NCBI GenBank assembly: GCA_048266425.1
Contig: JBLWZN010000008.1
Coordinates: 35,660-99,659 of the forward strand
Length of the DNA: 64,000 nt
From: Cerina sp048266425
GTDB lineage: Bacteria; Bacteroidota; Bacteroidia; Flavobacteriales; Flavobacteriaceae
Direction: 5' to 3'
Each line of letters starts with the position of its first letter. The first letter of the stretch is position 1. A model generated the notes under the pieces. That model was not told where the DNA came from and ran no database searches. It saw only the letters and a program-made list of their open reading frames with translations. A program made the position numbers and the translations under genes. Shown in pieces: positions 53,584 to 62,391 of the stretch.

Positions 53584-53807
53584 TTTCTTGTGAAGAAGCC
53601 GAAGAAATTTGCAACAAGGCCCAATATAGGGAAGCGACTTTTTTGGAAAAACTAAAGCTTTGGACCCATACGTTCATGTGCAAGATTTGTGCTCAGTTTA
53701 CCAAAGAAAACTCCAAATTATCTACTTTATGCCGTAGGGCGGACCTAAAAAGTCTCACCGAAGCCGAAAAAGAATTAATGAAGCGAGAATTGATGAACAA
53801 ATCATGA
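53580..53807 (+). CDS. Small zinc-binding anti-sigma-like protein
   Basis: The 75-residue protein starts by ATGA overlap with the sigma gene. It carries HTFMCKICAQF, the HxxxCxxC pattern of ZAS-type anti-sigma factors, and an upstream Cys pair region (SCEEAEEICNKAQY). It has no membrane helix, so it is probably a soluble redox- or metal-responsive anti-sigma. The function is inferred from motif and coupling, not from a strong family match. It ends 3 bp before the convergent UbiA-like gene. Confidence 0.75.
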   Translation: MISCEEAEEICNKAQYREATFLEKLKLWTHTFMCKICAQFTKENSKLSTLCRRADLKSLTEAEKELMKRELMNKS

Positions 53808-53810
53808 CAT

Positions 53811-54644
53811 CTAGTAATTTGGAAATAAGCCGACCAATCCAACCATCAAAATCCACCAAAAGATTGGCAGTGCCTCAATCCAAAAAGAAGCGAAATATCT
53901 GGATTGTTCCCGTTTGGTAAGCAATAGGACCAATTCCAAGGTCAAAAAGAACATTCCTTTTCCCACAACTTCCATCATACTGATCTCCTTCTTTAAAAAA
54001 GTCAGTAGAAAAAAAAGCAGGGCGGCAAAAATAGCAATACTTCTTGTTTTGGTTATTCCGAAGCGCTGAGGGATCGTCTTCAATTCCGGGGCATCGTATT
54101 TTAGGTCCCTGATTTCGAAGGGCATAAGAAGAACCAACACCAAAATAAAACGTTGCAACGTTTCTACCCCAACGTCCCAAGTAATATGGTTTGCGGATGC
54201 CATTATTGGCAGAATAACTGTGGCACCGGCCCAAACCAGTGCAACAATAAAAATTTTCAGACCCCCCAGGCTTCTCAAACTTTTATTACTGGGCAGAAAA
54301 GGAATCGCGTAAAGACCAGATACAAGTCCCAGGAATGCCAACCCCTCCCAAGTATCCCGGTTCAAAAAATACCCGTGATAGCAGGCGAATCCCAACGCGA
54401 TAAAACTGGCAAACTGTATATTTTTGTGATAACGGTTCGCTACCAATATATACTTCTCGGCCTCTACCCCATATTTTACAAAATTATAGCAGGCAATGGT
54501 ACCAAAAAAAACAAACCAAGAGAGATGGGTATCCGAGGGGATCTCAAAAATCAGGACCGTAACCCGAATCAAACAAAAAACTGCCATTGCCACATGGATA
54601 CTGGCATCCAGATAAAAGTCAAAGATTCTGTGCAGCAGCTTCAT
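53811..54644 (-). CDS. UbiA-like polytopic membrane protein
   Basis: The 277-residue product (from ATG 54644) has about eight membrane helices. It has an Asp-containing cytosolic loop EIRDLKYDAPELKTIPQRFG, which resembles the second DxxxD motif of UbiA prenyltransferases. The first Asp-rich motif is replaced by NFVKYGVEAEKY, so prenyl-transferase activity is doubtful and this may be a diverged or non-catalytic member. An upstream ATG at 54722 is possible but adds residues that do not look membrane-directed. It is divergent from gcvP. Confidence 0.7.
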   Translation of the reverse strand: MKLLHRIFDFYLDASIHVAMAVFCLIRVTVLIFEIPSDTHLSWFVFFGTIACYNFVKYGVEAEKYILVANRYHKNIQFASFIALGFACYHGYFLNRDTWEGLAFLGLVSGLYAIPFLPSNKSLRSLGGLKIFIVALVWAGATVILPIMASANHITWDVGVETLQRFILVLVLLMPFEIRDLKYDAPELKTIPQRFGITKTRSIAIFAALLFFLLTFLKKEISMMEVVGKGMFFLTLELVLLLTKREQSRYFASFWIEALPIFWWILMVGLVGLFPNY

Positions 54645-54741
54645 ATTGTAAAAATAGAGAAACTGTTCATAACGTGTACTTTTGGTTAAAAACTTTACCA
54701 AACCTCCCGTTAAAAACCTCATTTAAAAGGTTATTAATCTT

Positions 54742-54749
54742 TAATTTTG
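54742..54749 (+). promoter_or_regulatory. Putative -7 box (TAATTTTG) of gcvP
   Basis: TAATTTTG fits TAnnTTTG and ends 49 bp before the ATG at 54799. The -33 region lacks a TTTG. Confidence 0.5.
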
Positions 54750-54798
54750 CACACATTTTAGATTATACGAGACTGTTTATAAAAATATATCCATATAC

Positions 54799-57648
54799 AT
54801 GAGGACAGACGTGTTTGCACAACGCCATATCGGAATTTCCGAAGAGAATATTTCACAGATGCTGAAGACCGTGAAAGCTGAAAGTATTGATCAACTTATC
54901 TTTGAGACCCTTCCGGACGACATTAGGCTAAAGCAACCTTTAGGGCTTCCCAAAGCCTTGAGCGAAAATGAGTATCTATCCCACTTAAAACAGTTATCCG
55001 AAAAAAACAAGATCTTTAAGACCTATATTGGTCTCGGCTATCATGAAAGTCTTGTCCCATCGGTCATCCAAAGAAATATATTGGAGAATCCGGGGTGGTA
55101 CACGGCGTACACCCCGTACCAGGCAGAGATCGCACAAGGCCGATTGGAGGCATTGTTGAACTTTCAGACCATGATCTGTGACCTAACGGGCATGGAATTG
55201 GCGAACGCCTCCTTACTCGATGAGAGCACCGCCGCAGCCGAAGCTATGACGATGCTGTTCGAGTTGCGCAACAGGGAACAGAAAAAAAACGGCTCGGTAA
55301 AGTTTTTTGTTTCCGAAGAAGTGCTGCCACAAACTCTATCGCTGCTCCAAACCAGATCTACCCCTCTGGGCATTGAACTCGTTATTGGAAATCACAATGA
55401 ATTCCAGTTTCCATCAGAATTTTATGGAGCCCTGCTGCAGTACCCGGGCAAACACGGTCAGGTGCAAGATATCACCGGCTTTGTCGCCAAGGCCCAAGAA
55501 CACGATATCAAGATTGCCGTAGCCGCGGACATCCTCAGTTTAGCAATGCTTGTTCCCCCAGGGGAATTTGGGGCCGATGTTGTTGTAGGCACTACCCAGC
55601 GCTTTGGTATCCCACTAGGTTATGGAGGGCCCCATGCCGCCTATTTTGCAACTAAGGAAGCCTACAAGAGGAATATCCCTGGAAGGATCATCGGACTGAC
55701 CAAAGATGTGGACGGCAAACCGGCCCTACGTATGGCACTGCAGACAAGGGAACAGCATATAAAAAGGGACAAAGCCACTTCCAACATATGTACCGCCCAG
55801 GTACTTTTGGCAGTAATGGCAGGAATGTACGCCGTATACCACGGCCCTAAAGGATTGGCGTATATCGCCAACAAAGTACACACCTCGGCCGTAACTTTAG
55901 CAAGCGCATTGGAAAAATTGGGGATAGCACAGACCAACACCTCTTTTTTTGACACCATTACTATCAAAGCGGAGGCTACAAAGGTGCGACCTGTAGCCGA
56001 GAGGAACGAAGTTAATTTCCTGTACAATACCGACGGTACTATATCTATTTCATTGAACGAAGCCACGTCACTGGAAGATCTGGAAAAAATCGTTCATATT
56101 TTTGCCGAAGCCCTGAACAAAGGATCTGTACGCATTGATGGGTTATCCGAACAATTAGCGATAGCACCCGAACTAAGGCGTACCTCCCCATTTATGGAAA
56201 ACCCGGTCTTTAACTCCTATCATTCCGAAACGGAGCTGATGCGGTATATCAAAAGGTTGGAACGCAAGGACCTTTCCTTAAACCATTCCATGATATCCCT
56301 GGGGTCTTGCACTATGAAACTGAACGCAGCATCGGAAATGCTTCCTTTGAGCTGGGCACATTGGGGAAACATCCATCCATTTGTACCGGTGGACCAGGCC
56401 GAAGGCTACCAGATCGTTTTGAAGGAACTGGAACAACACCTCAGCACCATTACCGGTTTTGCGGCCACCTCCCTACAGCCCAACTCCGGGGCTCAGGGCG
56501 AATATGCCGGACTTATGATTATCCGGGCCTATCATGAATCCCGAGGGGAAGGACACCGGAACATCTGCCTGATACCTGCATCGGCCCATGGTACCAATCC
56601 CGCTTCGGCCGTCATGGCCGGAATGCAAGTAGTGGTCACCAAGACCGATGAACGCGGCAATATCGATGTGATCGATTTGGAGGAAAAGGCAAAATTGCAC
56701 AAGGACCACTTATCCGCCCTTATGGTGACTTATCCATCTACCCACGGGGTGTTTGAGTCTTCCATTAAAGAAATCACAAAGATTATCCATGACAATGGCG
56801 GACAGGTGTATATGGACGGTGCCAATATGAATGCCCAGGTGGGGCTTACCAACCCGGGGGTTATCGGGGCCGACGTATGTCATTTGAACCTACATAAGAC
56901 TTTTGCCATTCCCCATGGCGGGGGCGGACCTGGAGTTGGCCCGATCTGCGTGGCAGGGCAGTTGGTCGATTTTCTTCCGGGGAACCCGGTCATCAAAACG
57001 GGGGGAGAGAAAGCGATTACAGCGATTTCGGCCGCCCCTTGGGGAAGTTCCTTGGTTTGCCTCATTTCCTATGGGTATATCAGGATGTTGGGCGAGAAAG
57101 GATTGGCCCAGGCTACCAAAATAGCCATTCTGAATGCAAACTATATTAAAAACAGGTTGTCCGGTAAGTTCGAAGTGCTCTATACCGGGGAAAAGGGAAG
57201 AGCTGCCCATGAAATGATCGTCGATTGCAGGCCCTTTAAACAAAAGGGTATCGAAGTTTCGGATATCGCCAAACGTTTGATGGATTATGGCTTCCACGCC
57301 CCTACTGTTTCGTTTCCAGTAGCCGGTACATTGATGATAGAACCAACGGAAAGTGAAAGTCTGGCCGAATTGGACCGTTTTTGTGATGCCCTTCTTTCCA
57401 TACGTCAGGAAATAGAGGCCAGTTCTGCAGACCAACCGGACAATGTACTTAAAAATGCACCCCATACCTTGGAGATGGTGACCAACGATGTTTGGGACTA
57501 CCCCTATTCACGGCAAGCAGCCGCTTTCCCGATGCCATATCTGCAAGATAATAAATTTTGGCCCTCCGTTCGCAGGGTGGACGATGCCTATGGCGATCGT
57601 AATTTAATATGTACTTGTGCACCGATAGAGTCGTATATGGAGGTCTAA
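54799..57648 (+). CDS. gcvP: Glycine dehydrogenase (aminomethyl-transferring), P protein
   Basis: This is the PLP-dependent decarboxylase of the glycine cleavage system. The 949-residue protein is the fused form (both alpha and beta parts in one chain). The N-terminal RHIGISEENISQML and YTPYQAEIAQGRLEALLNFQ belong to the first half. The second half has SCTMKLNAASEM, NSGAQGEYAGL, SAHGTNPASA and the PLP-lysine block HLNLHKTFAIPHGGGGPG. The size is standard. It has its own terminator at 57673. Confidence 0.96.
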   Translation: MRTDVFAQRHIGISEENISQMLKTVKAESIDQLIFETLPDDIRLKQPLGLPKALSENEYLSHLKQLSEKNKIFKTYIGLGYHESLVPSVIQRNILENPGWYTAYTPYQAEIAQGRLEALLNFQTMICDLTGMELANASLLDESTAAAEAMTMLFELRNREQKKNGSVKFFVSEEVLPQTLSLLQTRSTPLGIELVIGNHNEFQFPSEFYGALLQYPGKHGQVQDITGFVAKAQEHDIKIAVAADILSLAMLVPPGEFGADVVVGTTQRFGIPLGYGGPHAAYFATKEAYKRNIPGRIIGLTKDVDGKPALRMALQTREQHIKRDKATSNICTAQVLLAVMAGMYAVYHGPKGLAYIANKVHTSAVTLASALEKLGIAQTNTSFFDTITIKAEATKVRPVAERNEVNFLYNTDGTISISLNEATSLEDLEKIVHIFAEALNKGSVRIDGLSEQLAIAPELRRTSPFMENPVFNSYHSETELMRYIKRLERKDLSLNHSMISLGSCTMKLNAASEMLPLSWAHWGNIHPFVPVDQAEGYQIVLKELEQHLSTITGFAATSLQPNSGAQGEYAGLMIIRAYHESRGEGHRNICLIPASAHGTNPASAVMAGMQVVVTKTDERGNIDVIDLEEKAKLHKDHLSALMVTYPSTHGVFESSIKEITKIIHDNGGQVYMDGANMNAQVGLTNPGVIGADVCHLNLHKTFAIPHGGGGPGVGPICVAGQLVDFLPGNPVIKTGGEKAITAISAAPWGSSLVCLISYGYIRMLGEKGLAQATKIAILNANYIKNRLSGKFEVLYTGEKGRAAHEMIVDCRPFKQKGIEVSDIAKRLMDYGFHAPTVSFPVAGTLMIEPTESESLAELDRFCDALLSIRQEIEASSADQPDNVLKNAPHTLEMVTNDVWDYPYSRQAAAFPMPYLQDNKFWPSVRRVDDAYGDRNLICTCAPIESYMEV

Positions 57649-57672
57649 CAAACCATCAAAACAAGCACTTTC

Positions 57673-57704
57673 AGGCCTCCTCTATCCTAGAGGGGGCCTT
57701 TTTT
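57673..57704 (+). terminator. Rho-independent terminator of gcvP
   Basis: A 12-bp stem pairs 57673-57684 with 57688-57699 (one G-T pair) around TCC. It is followed by six T residues. Confidence 0.95.
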
Positions 57705-57820
57705 AATGAAATTGGCATGGTTCGGTTACGTGATGGACATCGTATTGGTTGGGCCATTAAATAGACATTTTTGCTTATTTCCGTTTATCTTTCCGAAAAT
57801 TGAACCAATTAGTTAATTAC

Positions 57821-58879
57821 ATGAAGATAGGTATTACCGGTACAGGTTGCTACTTGCCTACCCTAGTTACAAACAATACGGATTTTGGACAACACAACTT
57901 TTTGAACACGGATGGCACCCCATTTGGTCATTCCAATGCAGTTCTTATCGAAAAATTCAAATCGATTACCGGGATCGGGGAAAGACGCTATGCCAAAAAC
58001 GACATGAACACCTCCGACATGGGGTTTATCGCCGCCGAAAGGGCCATAGCCGATGCCGGTGTGGATAAGGAAGAGTTGGACCAAATCATCTTTGCGCATA
58101 ATTTTGGTAACGTACCCTTCGGGAAATACCAAGGCGATACCGTACCTAGCCTGGCCACAAGGGTTAAACATCAACTCCATATCAAAAACCCAAAATGCGT
58201 TGCTTATGATCTTTTATTTGGATGCCCGGGATGGATCCAAGGCACGATCCAGGCCCAATCCTATATCAAAAGTGGCATGGCTAAAAAATGCCTTGTTATC
58301 GGAGCCGAAACCCTTTCGCGCGTCATCGATGAGCACGATAGGGATTCCATGATCTATTCGGACGGTGCGGGAGCGACAATTTTGGAAGCCACGGGCAATG
58401 GCAGCGAGTTCTTGGGCCATGCCTCCGCCACCTATGCGGAAGAAGAGGCAAGGTATTTGTTTATGGGCGATTCCTATTCCCCCTCTTTGGCCAACGGCAC
58501 ACAATACATAAAAATGTACGGTCGCAAGATTTACGAATTTGCCGTAACCTACGTCCCAAAAGCAATGAAGGATTGCTTGGATGGAAGTGGCAGAAATATT
58601 GGGGAGGTAAAGAAAATATTTATCCACCAGGCCAACGAAAAGATGGACGAAGCAATCGTAAAGCGATTTTATCAATTATACGGAATGGAAATGCCAGAGG
58701 GCATTATGCCCATGAATATCCATTTATTGGGCAACAGCTCCGTTGCGACGATCCCCACGCTGTTCGATATGGTAAAAAAGGGAGAATTGGAAAATCAGTC
58801 CATAGAAAAAGGGGATATTGTTATCTTTGCAAGTGTTGGTGCAGGAATGAATATCAATGCCATGGTATATAAGGTGTAA
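57821..58879 (+). CDS. FabH-like 3-oxoacyl-ACP synthase III family protein
   Basis: It is a thiolase-fold condensing enzyme. The 352-residue protein (ATG 57821) has an N-terminal GITGTGCYLPTLVTNN, the catalytic Cys in LLFGCPGWIQG, His in IFIHQANEKM and Asn in IHLLGNSSVATIP. The order C-H-N identifies a functional KAS III. The insertion around residues 25-45 (FLNTDGTPFGHS) is longer than in E. coli FabH. It may act in fatty acid initiation, or in a special lipid or polyketide route; no partner genes are adjacent. Confidence 0.9.
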   Translation: MKIGITGTGCYLPTLVTNNTDFGQHNFLNTDGTPFGHSNAVLIEKFKSITGIGERRYAKNDMNTSDMGFIAAERAIADAGVDKEELDQIIFAHNFGNVPFGKYQGDTVPSLATRVKHQLHIKNPKCVAYDLLFGCPGWIQGTIQAQSYIKSGMAKKCLVIGAETLSRVIDEHDRDSMIYSDGAGATILEATGNGSEFLGHASATYAEEEARYLFMGDSYSPSLANGTQYIKMYGRKIYEFAVTYVPKAMKDCLDGSGRNIGEVKKIFIHQANEKMDEAIVKRFYQLYGMEMPEGIMPMNIHLLGNSSVATIPTLFDMVKKGELENQSIEKGDIVIFASVGAGMNINAMVYKV

Positions 58880-59073
58880 TCGGTGCATTGGTAGTCCTGA
58901 CCAGTACAATCTCAACTTAATTGATTTTGATAAAAGATAAAAGCCAAAAGACATTTGTATATTGCTATCTATTTCACCTTTTTTGTCCTTTTTCCTTAGT
59001 TATTTAGTCCTTAATCGATTATTTTAAAGTTTAATCCAAATAACACTTTGGCCCTTGTGGCAGACCCCAGCAT

Positions 59074-59610
59074 ATGTACGAAAATACCTTTCCCAACAAA
59101 CGCTTCCGCCATACCCTTTCCTTTTTAAAAAAACACATTTCCAAGGACCAATCCATCTTAGATCTGGGCGTGGAAAATCCATTTTCCAACATACTGAAAG
59201 AGGAGGGATATTCCGTGGAAAATACCAAGGGCGAGGATCTGGATAGGGATTTTGGTACGGTTCTCCAATCCGAAGCGCAAGTGGTCACTGCCTTTGAGAT
59301 CTTTGAACATTTATTGGCACCCTTCAACATTCTTCAGGAAATAAAGGCGGACAAGTTGGTAGCGAGCATCCCTTTGAGGTTGTGGTTTTCCCCTGCCTAC
59401 AGAAGTAAGACAGACCCATGGGACCGGCATTATCACGAGTTCGAGGATTGGCAGTTCGATTGGTTGTTGGAAGCAGCGGGCTGGGAAATCAAGGATCGGG
59501 CAAAATGGACCAATCCGGTCAAGAAATTTGGGATCCGGCCATTGCTGCGAAGTTTCACTCCGAGGTACTACATTGTTTATGCCGAAAGAAAAGTAGGCAG
59601 AAAGCGGTGA
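59074..59610 (+). CDS. Class I SAM-dependent methyltransferase-like protein
   Basis: The 178-residue product has the SAM-binding motif SILDLGVENPFSNIL (motif I, with Val replacing a Gly), an EDLDRDFG segment and a TAFEIFEHL strand as in SAM methyltransferases. The C-terminal GIRPLLRSFTPRYYIVYAERK ends the fold. The substrate is unknown. It is likely in one unit with the glycosyltransferase gene 73 bp downstream. Its stop lies in a heptamer repeat (59592-59619), so its last six residues come from the repeat. Confidence 0.82.
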   Translation: MYENTFPNKRFRHTLSFLKKHISKDQSILDLGVENPFSNILKEEGYSVENTKGEDLDRDFGTVLQSEAQVVTAFEIFEHLLAPFNILQEIKADKLVASIPLRLWFSPAYRSKTDPWDRHYHEFEDWQFDWLLEAAGWEIKDRAKWTNPVKKFGIRPLLRSFTPRYYIVYAERKVGRKR

Positions 59611-59619
59611 TCAGTTGGC
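59592..59619 (+). repeat. Heptamer tandem repeat across the methyltransferase stop
   Basis: AGTAGGC, AGAAAGC, GGTGATC, AGTTGGC are four contiguous 7-bp units; the TGA stop (59608-59610) is in the third. Confidence 0.7.
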
Positions 59620-59656
59620 ATAAATTAAAAAAAATATAACACATAACCCTGAACCC

Positions 59657-59695
59657 AAACTTTTTTGAATTTGAGTTCGACACTTGATCTTGAAT
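59657..59695 (+). repeat. Dispersed element copy C, overlapping a gene start
   Basis: CTTTTTTGAATTTGAGTTCG and then a CTTGATCTTGAATT tail follow the core shared with copies A, B and D. It contains both candidate TTG start codons of the glycosyltransferase. Confidence 0.65.
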
Positions 59696-60544
59696 TACTA
59701 CATCATCATCCCCGCCCATAACGAAGAAGCTTTTTTGGCCAGCACCTTGGATTCCATCCTGTCCCAGACCCTGCTCCCCAAAAAGGTCATCGTGATCAAC
59801 GACAATTCAACGGATGGGACGGAGTTCATTATTGATAGGTATTTGGGCACCAGCGATCTATTCACAAAGATCAACACTACTTCCTCTACCAACCACATGC
59901 CCGGTAGCAAGGTAATCAACGCCTTTAACAAGGGATTGGAGGAAATTCCCCCTAAATATGACTTTTTGGTAAAATTGGACGCCGACATTATTTTGCCCCC
60001 CAACTACTTTGAAGCGATTGCCAACATTTTCAAGAAAAATCCCAAAGTGGGAATAGCAGGAGGTTTTGCTTACGAACAAAATTCGGAAGGTGAATGGTTG
60101 CTTAACCACCCCATGAACGACGACCACGTCAGGGGAGCTTTTAAAGCGTATACCCAAGGTTGTTTTAAGGTGATTGGCGGACTAAAAAGCGCCATGGGAT
60201 GGGATACCGTAGACGAGCTCTTGGCAAGGTACCATGGTTTCGATATTTTTACGGAAAAAAACTTAAAGGTAAAACACCTGCGCCCAACTGGAAAAGCCTA
60301 TGATTCCAAAGCGAAATATCTGCAGGGCAAGGCCATGTACCGGATGCGCTATGGTTTTGGGATAAGCTGTATAGCGTCGGCAAAAATGGCATGGAAACAA
60401 AAAAACATTCAATCCTTATATGATAATCTTCAAGGATACTTCTCCTCAAAAAGGAACAAGGAACCTTTTTTGGTCTCCGAAGAAGAGGGGGAATTTATCC
60501 GAAGGTTGCGTTGGAGAAATATAAAGGGGAAATTGTTTACTTAA
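59684..60544 (+). CDS. Family 2 glycosyltransferase
   Basis: The protein is a GT-A-fold transferase, with N-terminal YYIIIPAHNEEAFLASTL, VIVINDNSTDGT (nucleotide-binding) and LVKLDADIILPPNYFE (DxD-like). A later AMGWDTVDELLARYHGF is typical of GT2. The acceptor is unknown. No in-frame ATG exists near the N-terminus and an in-frame stop lies at 59672, so the start must be TTG 59684 or TTG 59690, both inside dispersed element C. A repeat insertion may have replaced the native start. Confidence 0.87.
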   Translation: MILNYYIIIPAHNEEAFLASTLDSILSQTLLPKKVIVINDNSTDGTEFIIDRYLGTSDLFTKINTTSSTNHMPGSKVINAFNKGLEEIPPKYDFLVKLDADIILPPNYFEAIANIFKKNPKVGIAGGFAYEQNSEGEWLLNHPMNDDHVRGAFKAYTQGCFKVIGGLKSAMGWDTVDELLARYHGFDIFTEKNLKVKHLRPTGKAYDSKAKYLQGKAMYRMRYGFGISCIASAKMAWKQKNIQSLYDNLQGYFSSKRNKEPFLVSEEEGEFIRRLRWRNIKGKLFT

Positions 60545-60580
60545 TGAACCGGTCGATTGATGCTGGAAACCAAAATTAGG

Positions 60581-61630
60581 CTATACAGAACCACAATTCT
60601 CCTTTACAATGATCTCTACCGGTATGTCCATGCCCAATTCCGAGTCATCCTTTTCCGTCAAGTATTTAAATAGTCCCTTTATAGCGGAATAGCCCTGCAA
60701 TTCGGGTTTTTGATCTATTAAAAAATGGATCTCGTTCTGCAATAGACACGCCTTATTTTGATCATTGATATCAAAACCAACAATAAATGTGTTTTTCACT
60801 CCATAGGTCTTAAATATCTTAGGCAATAAAAACGAACGCGCATTGGTAACAAATACACCCTTGGGCCCTTCTTTTTTGAACCAGGTCGCGATTTCCGAAG
60901 AAACCTCAAATGTAGACTGTAGGGGATGGTTTATGGTTTTAATAACCACTTCCGACCCATTGGGCTCATGCTGAAAGAATTCGCGGAACCCGTTTTCCCT
61001 TTGTTGGTTATTGGCATGAGGTCCCCTAGCATTGATCATGTTAACTACAAAATACGAGCCATCGTTCCCTACCAACCCTCTAAGCAGTCTCGCTGCCACC
61101 AAGCCAGCATTATGTGAATTTTGGCGCACAAAATAAGCCTTGCCGTCCAGTTCCACCTCCGTGTCCAAAAATACCACGGGAATCCCTCGCATTGTTGCCC
61201 GTTGTAATAACGAATTGCTTTCCTCCCTAAAAAAAGGTACACTTATAACTGCATTGTAATCCTGGGCAATGATTTTGGCACTTTCCATAGCAAAGGAAAG
61301 GGGATCGGCAAAACTGTAGTATTTGACCACTACACCCAGCCCCTTTAATTCTTCCAAGGCCCTATCGATACCCAGTTTAGGCATTTTCCAAAAACTCCAA
61401 TTATCCGAAGCTTCCGGTATCAGTACTGCAATTACCAATTTTTTATAGGAGGCCAATTTTAATCGACTGGCCACTGTATTCTTTTGATAACCGCTTTTCT
61501 TGATAATATCCTTTATCCGTTTTGCCGTTACCTTGGAAACGCCTGGGCGGTCGTTAAGAACACGGTCTACCGTACCAATGGAGACATTGGCCAATTCTGC
61601 GATCTGTTTTATTCCGAAATGCTCTGCCAT
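60581..61630 (-). CDS. LacI-family transcriptional regulator
   Basis: The 349-residue protein has the LacI HTH (GIKQIAELANVSIGTVDRVLNDRPGVSKVTAKRI, residues about 6-40), a hinge and a periplasmic-binding-like sensor domain. The sensor starts KLVIAVLIPEASDNWSFWKM and has DYNAVISVPFF. The GTVDRVLN helix and SFW sensor start resemble the regulators of sugar genes in Bacteroidota. It lies 59 bp downstream of a DUF1080 gene on the same strand, so it may regulate the adjacent sugar operon. A 12-bp palindrome in that gap could be its operator. Confidence 0.9.
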   Translation of the reverse strand: MAEHFGIKQIAELANVSIGTVDRVLNDRPGVSKVTAKRIKDIIKKSGYQKNTVASRLKLASYKKLVIAVLIPEASDNWSFWKMPKLGIDRALEELKGLGVVVKYYSFADPLSFAMESAKIIAQDYNAVISVPFFREESNSLLQRATMRGIPVVFLDTEVELDGKAYFVRQNSHNAGLVAARLLRGLVGNDGSYFVVNMINARGPHANNQQRENGFREFFQHEPNGSEVVIKTINHPLQSTFEVSSEIATWFKKEGPKGVFVTNARSFLLPKIFKTYGVKNTFIVGFDINDQNKACLLQNEIHFLIDQKPELQGYSAIKGLFKYLTEKDDSELGMDIPVEIIVKENCGSV

Positions 61631-61675
61631 CAGGCCGATTTTACGTAGGAGCCCATCAGGCTTAAAGGGAAATTA

Positions 61676-61687
61676 CAATTTAAATTG
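61676..61687. promoter_or_regulatory. 12-bp palindrome CAATTTAAATTG upstream of the LacI gene
   Basis: The perfect palindrome is AT-rich and lies between the DUF1080 stop and the LacI start. It is a weak operator candidate; chance is possible in AT-rich sequence. Confidence 0.3.
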
Positions 61688-61688
61688 A

Positions 61689-62294
61689 TTACAACTTGGC
61701 CAGATAGATATTTCTAAAAGCAATCGACATATCCTTTCCGGGGTGCAGCTGCAAACCCACGGGACCTTCCAAATTTGCATTTTCCAAGGTATAGTTCATG
61801 ACTTCCTTGCCGTTAAGCCATACCGTATACGTATTTCCCACGGCACGGGCCTTTAAGGTGTTCCAGTCATCTTGCTTCAATAATTGTTGGATCCCTTCTG
61901 CTTCTATCGGGTATCCCTTTTTGGGCACATATGGGGAGGCGGTCATATCCCTTTTTAAGGAACCGGAAATCCCAATTTGTATCTGGGGATTTTTATCGTC
62001 TTCCCCTCTCATAAAAATTCCCGAATCCACAGTGCCTTCCCCAAACTTAAAATCGAGCTGCACCACAAAATCCTTGTATTTTGATTTGGTCCAAATGTTG
62101 GATCCCGTTTTGGTGGCGTCACTTTTTGCATACAGGACCCCATCCTTTACGGTCCACCAGACATTGTTGTCGGGAACCTGCCATTGACCAAGATCCTTTC
62201 CGTTAAACAGGGATTTCATTTTGGCCTCTTTGGTTTGGCCCTGAACCCCAATGCTAATTAGGATTCCCAGAACGATCAAAAGTTTCAATTTCAT
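61689..62294 (-). CDS. DUF1080 (3-keto-disaccharide hydrolase-like) protein
   Basis: From ATG 62294 the product is 201 residues with a signal peptide (LLIVLGILISIGVQGQ). A DUF1080/concanavalin-like domain follows, starting KSLFNGKDLGQWQVPDNNVWW and DFVVQLDFKFGEGTVDSGIFMRG, then PIEAEGIQQLLKQDDWNTLKARAVGNTYTVWLNGKEV. Family members act on 3-keto sugars or bind glycans. It is in a minus-strand group with DUF6807 and another DUF1080 gene, just upstream of the LacI gene, consistent with a sugar-oxidation or 3-keto-glycoside pathway. Confidence 0.85.
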   Translation of the reverse strand: MKLKLLIVLGILISIGVQGQTKEAKMKSLFNGKDLGQWQVPDNNVWWTVKDGVLYAKSDATKTGSNIWTKSKYKDFVVQLDFKFGEGTVDSGIFMRGEDDKNPQIQIGISGSLKRDMTASPYVPKKGYPIEAEGIQQLLKQDDWNTLKARAVGNTYTVWLNGKEVMNYTLENANLEGPVGLQLHPGKDMSIAFRNIYLAKL

Positions 62295-62391
62295 AGGTAA
62301 CAATTTTAAAAAAAATGACTAATCCCTTTGGATTCAATAAACCCCTAAATGACAAATTGTATGTCTGTGGATTACAATTAACAGAAATCGA

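Noticed and set aside
61676..61687. Confident LacI operator
   Set aside because: The palindrome is only A/T with two G/C and could be chance, so it is kept as a low-confidence feature only.
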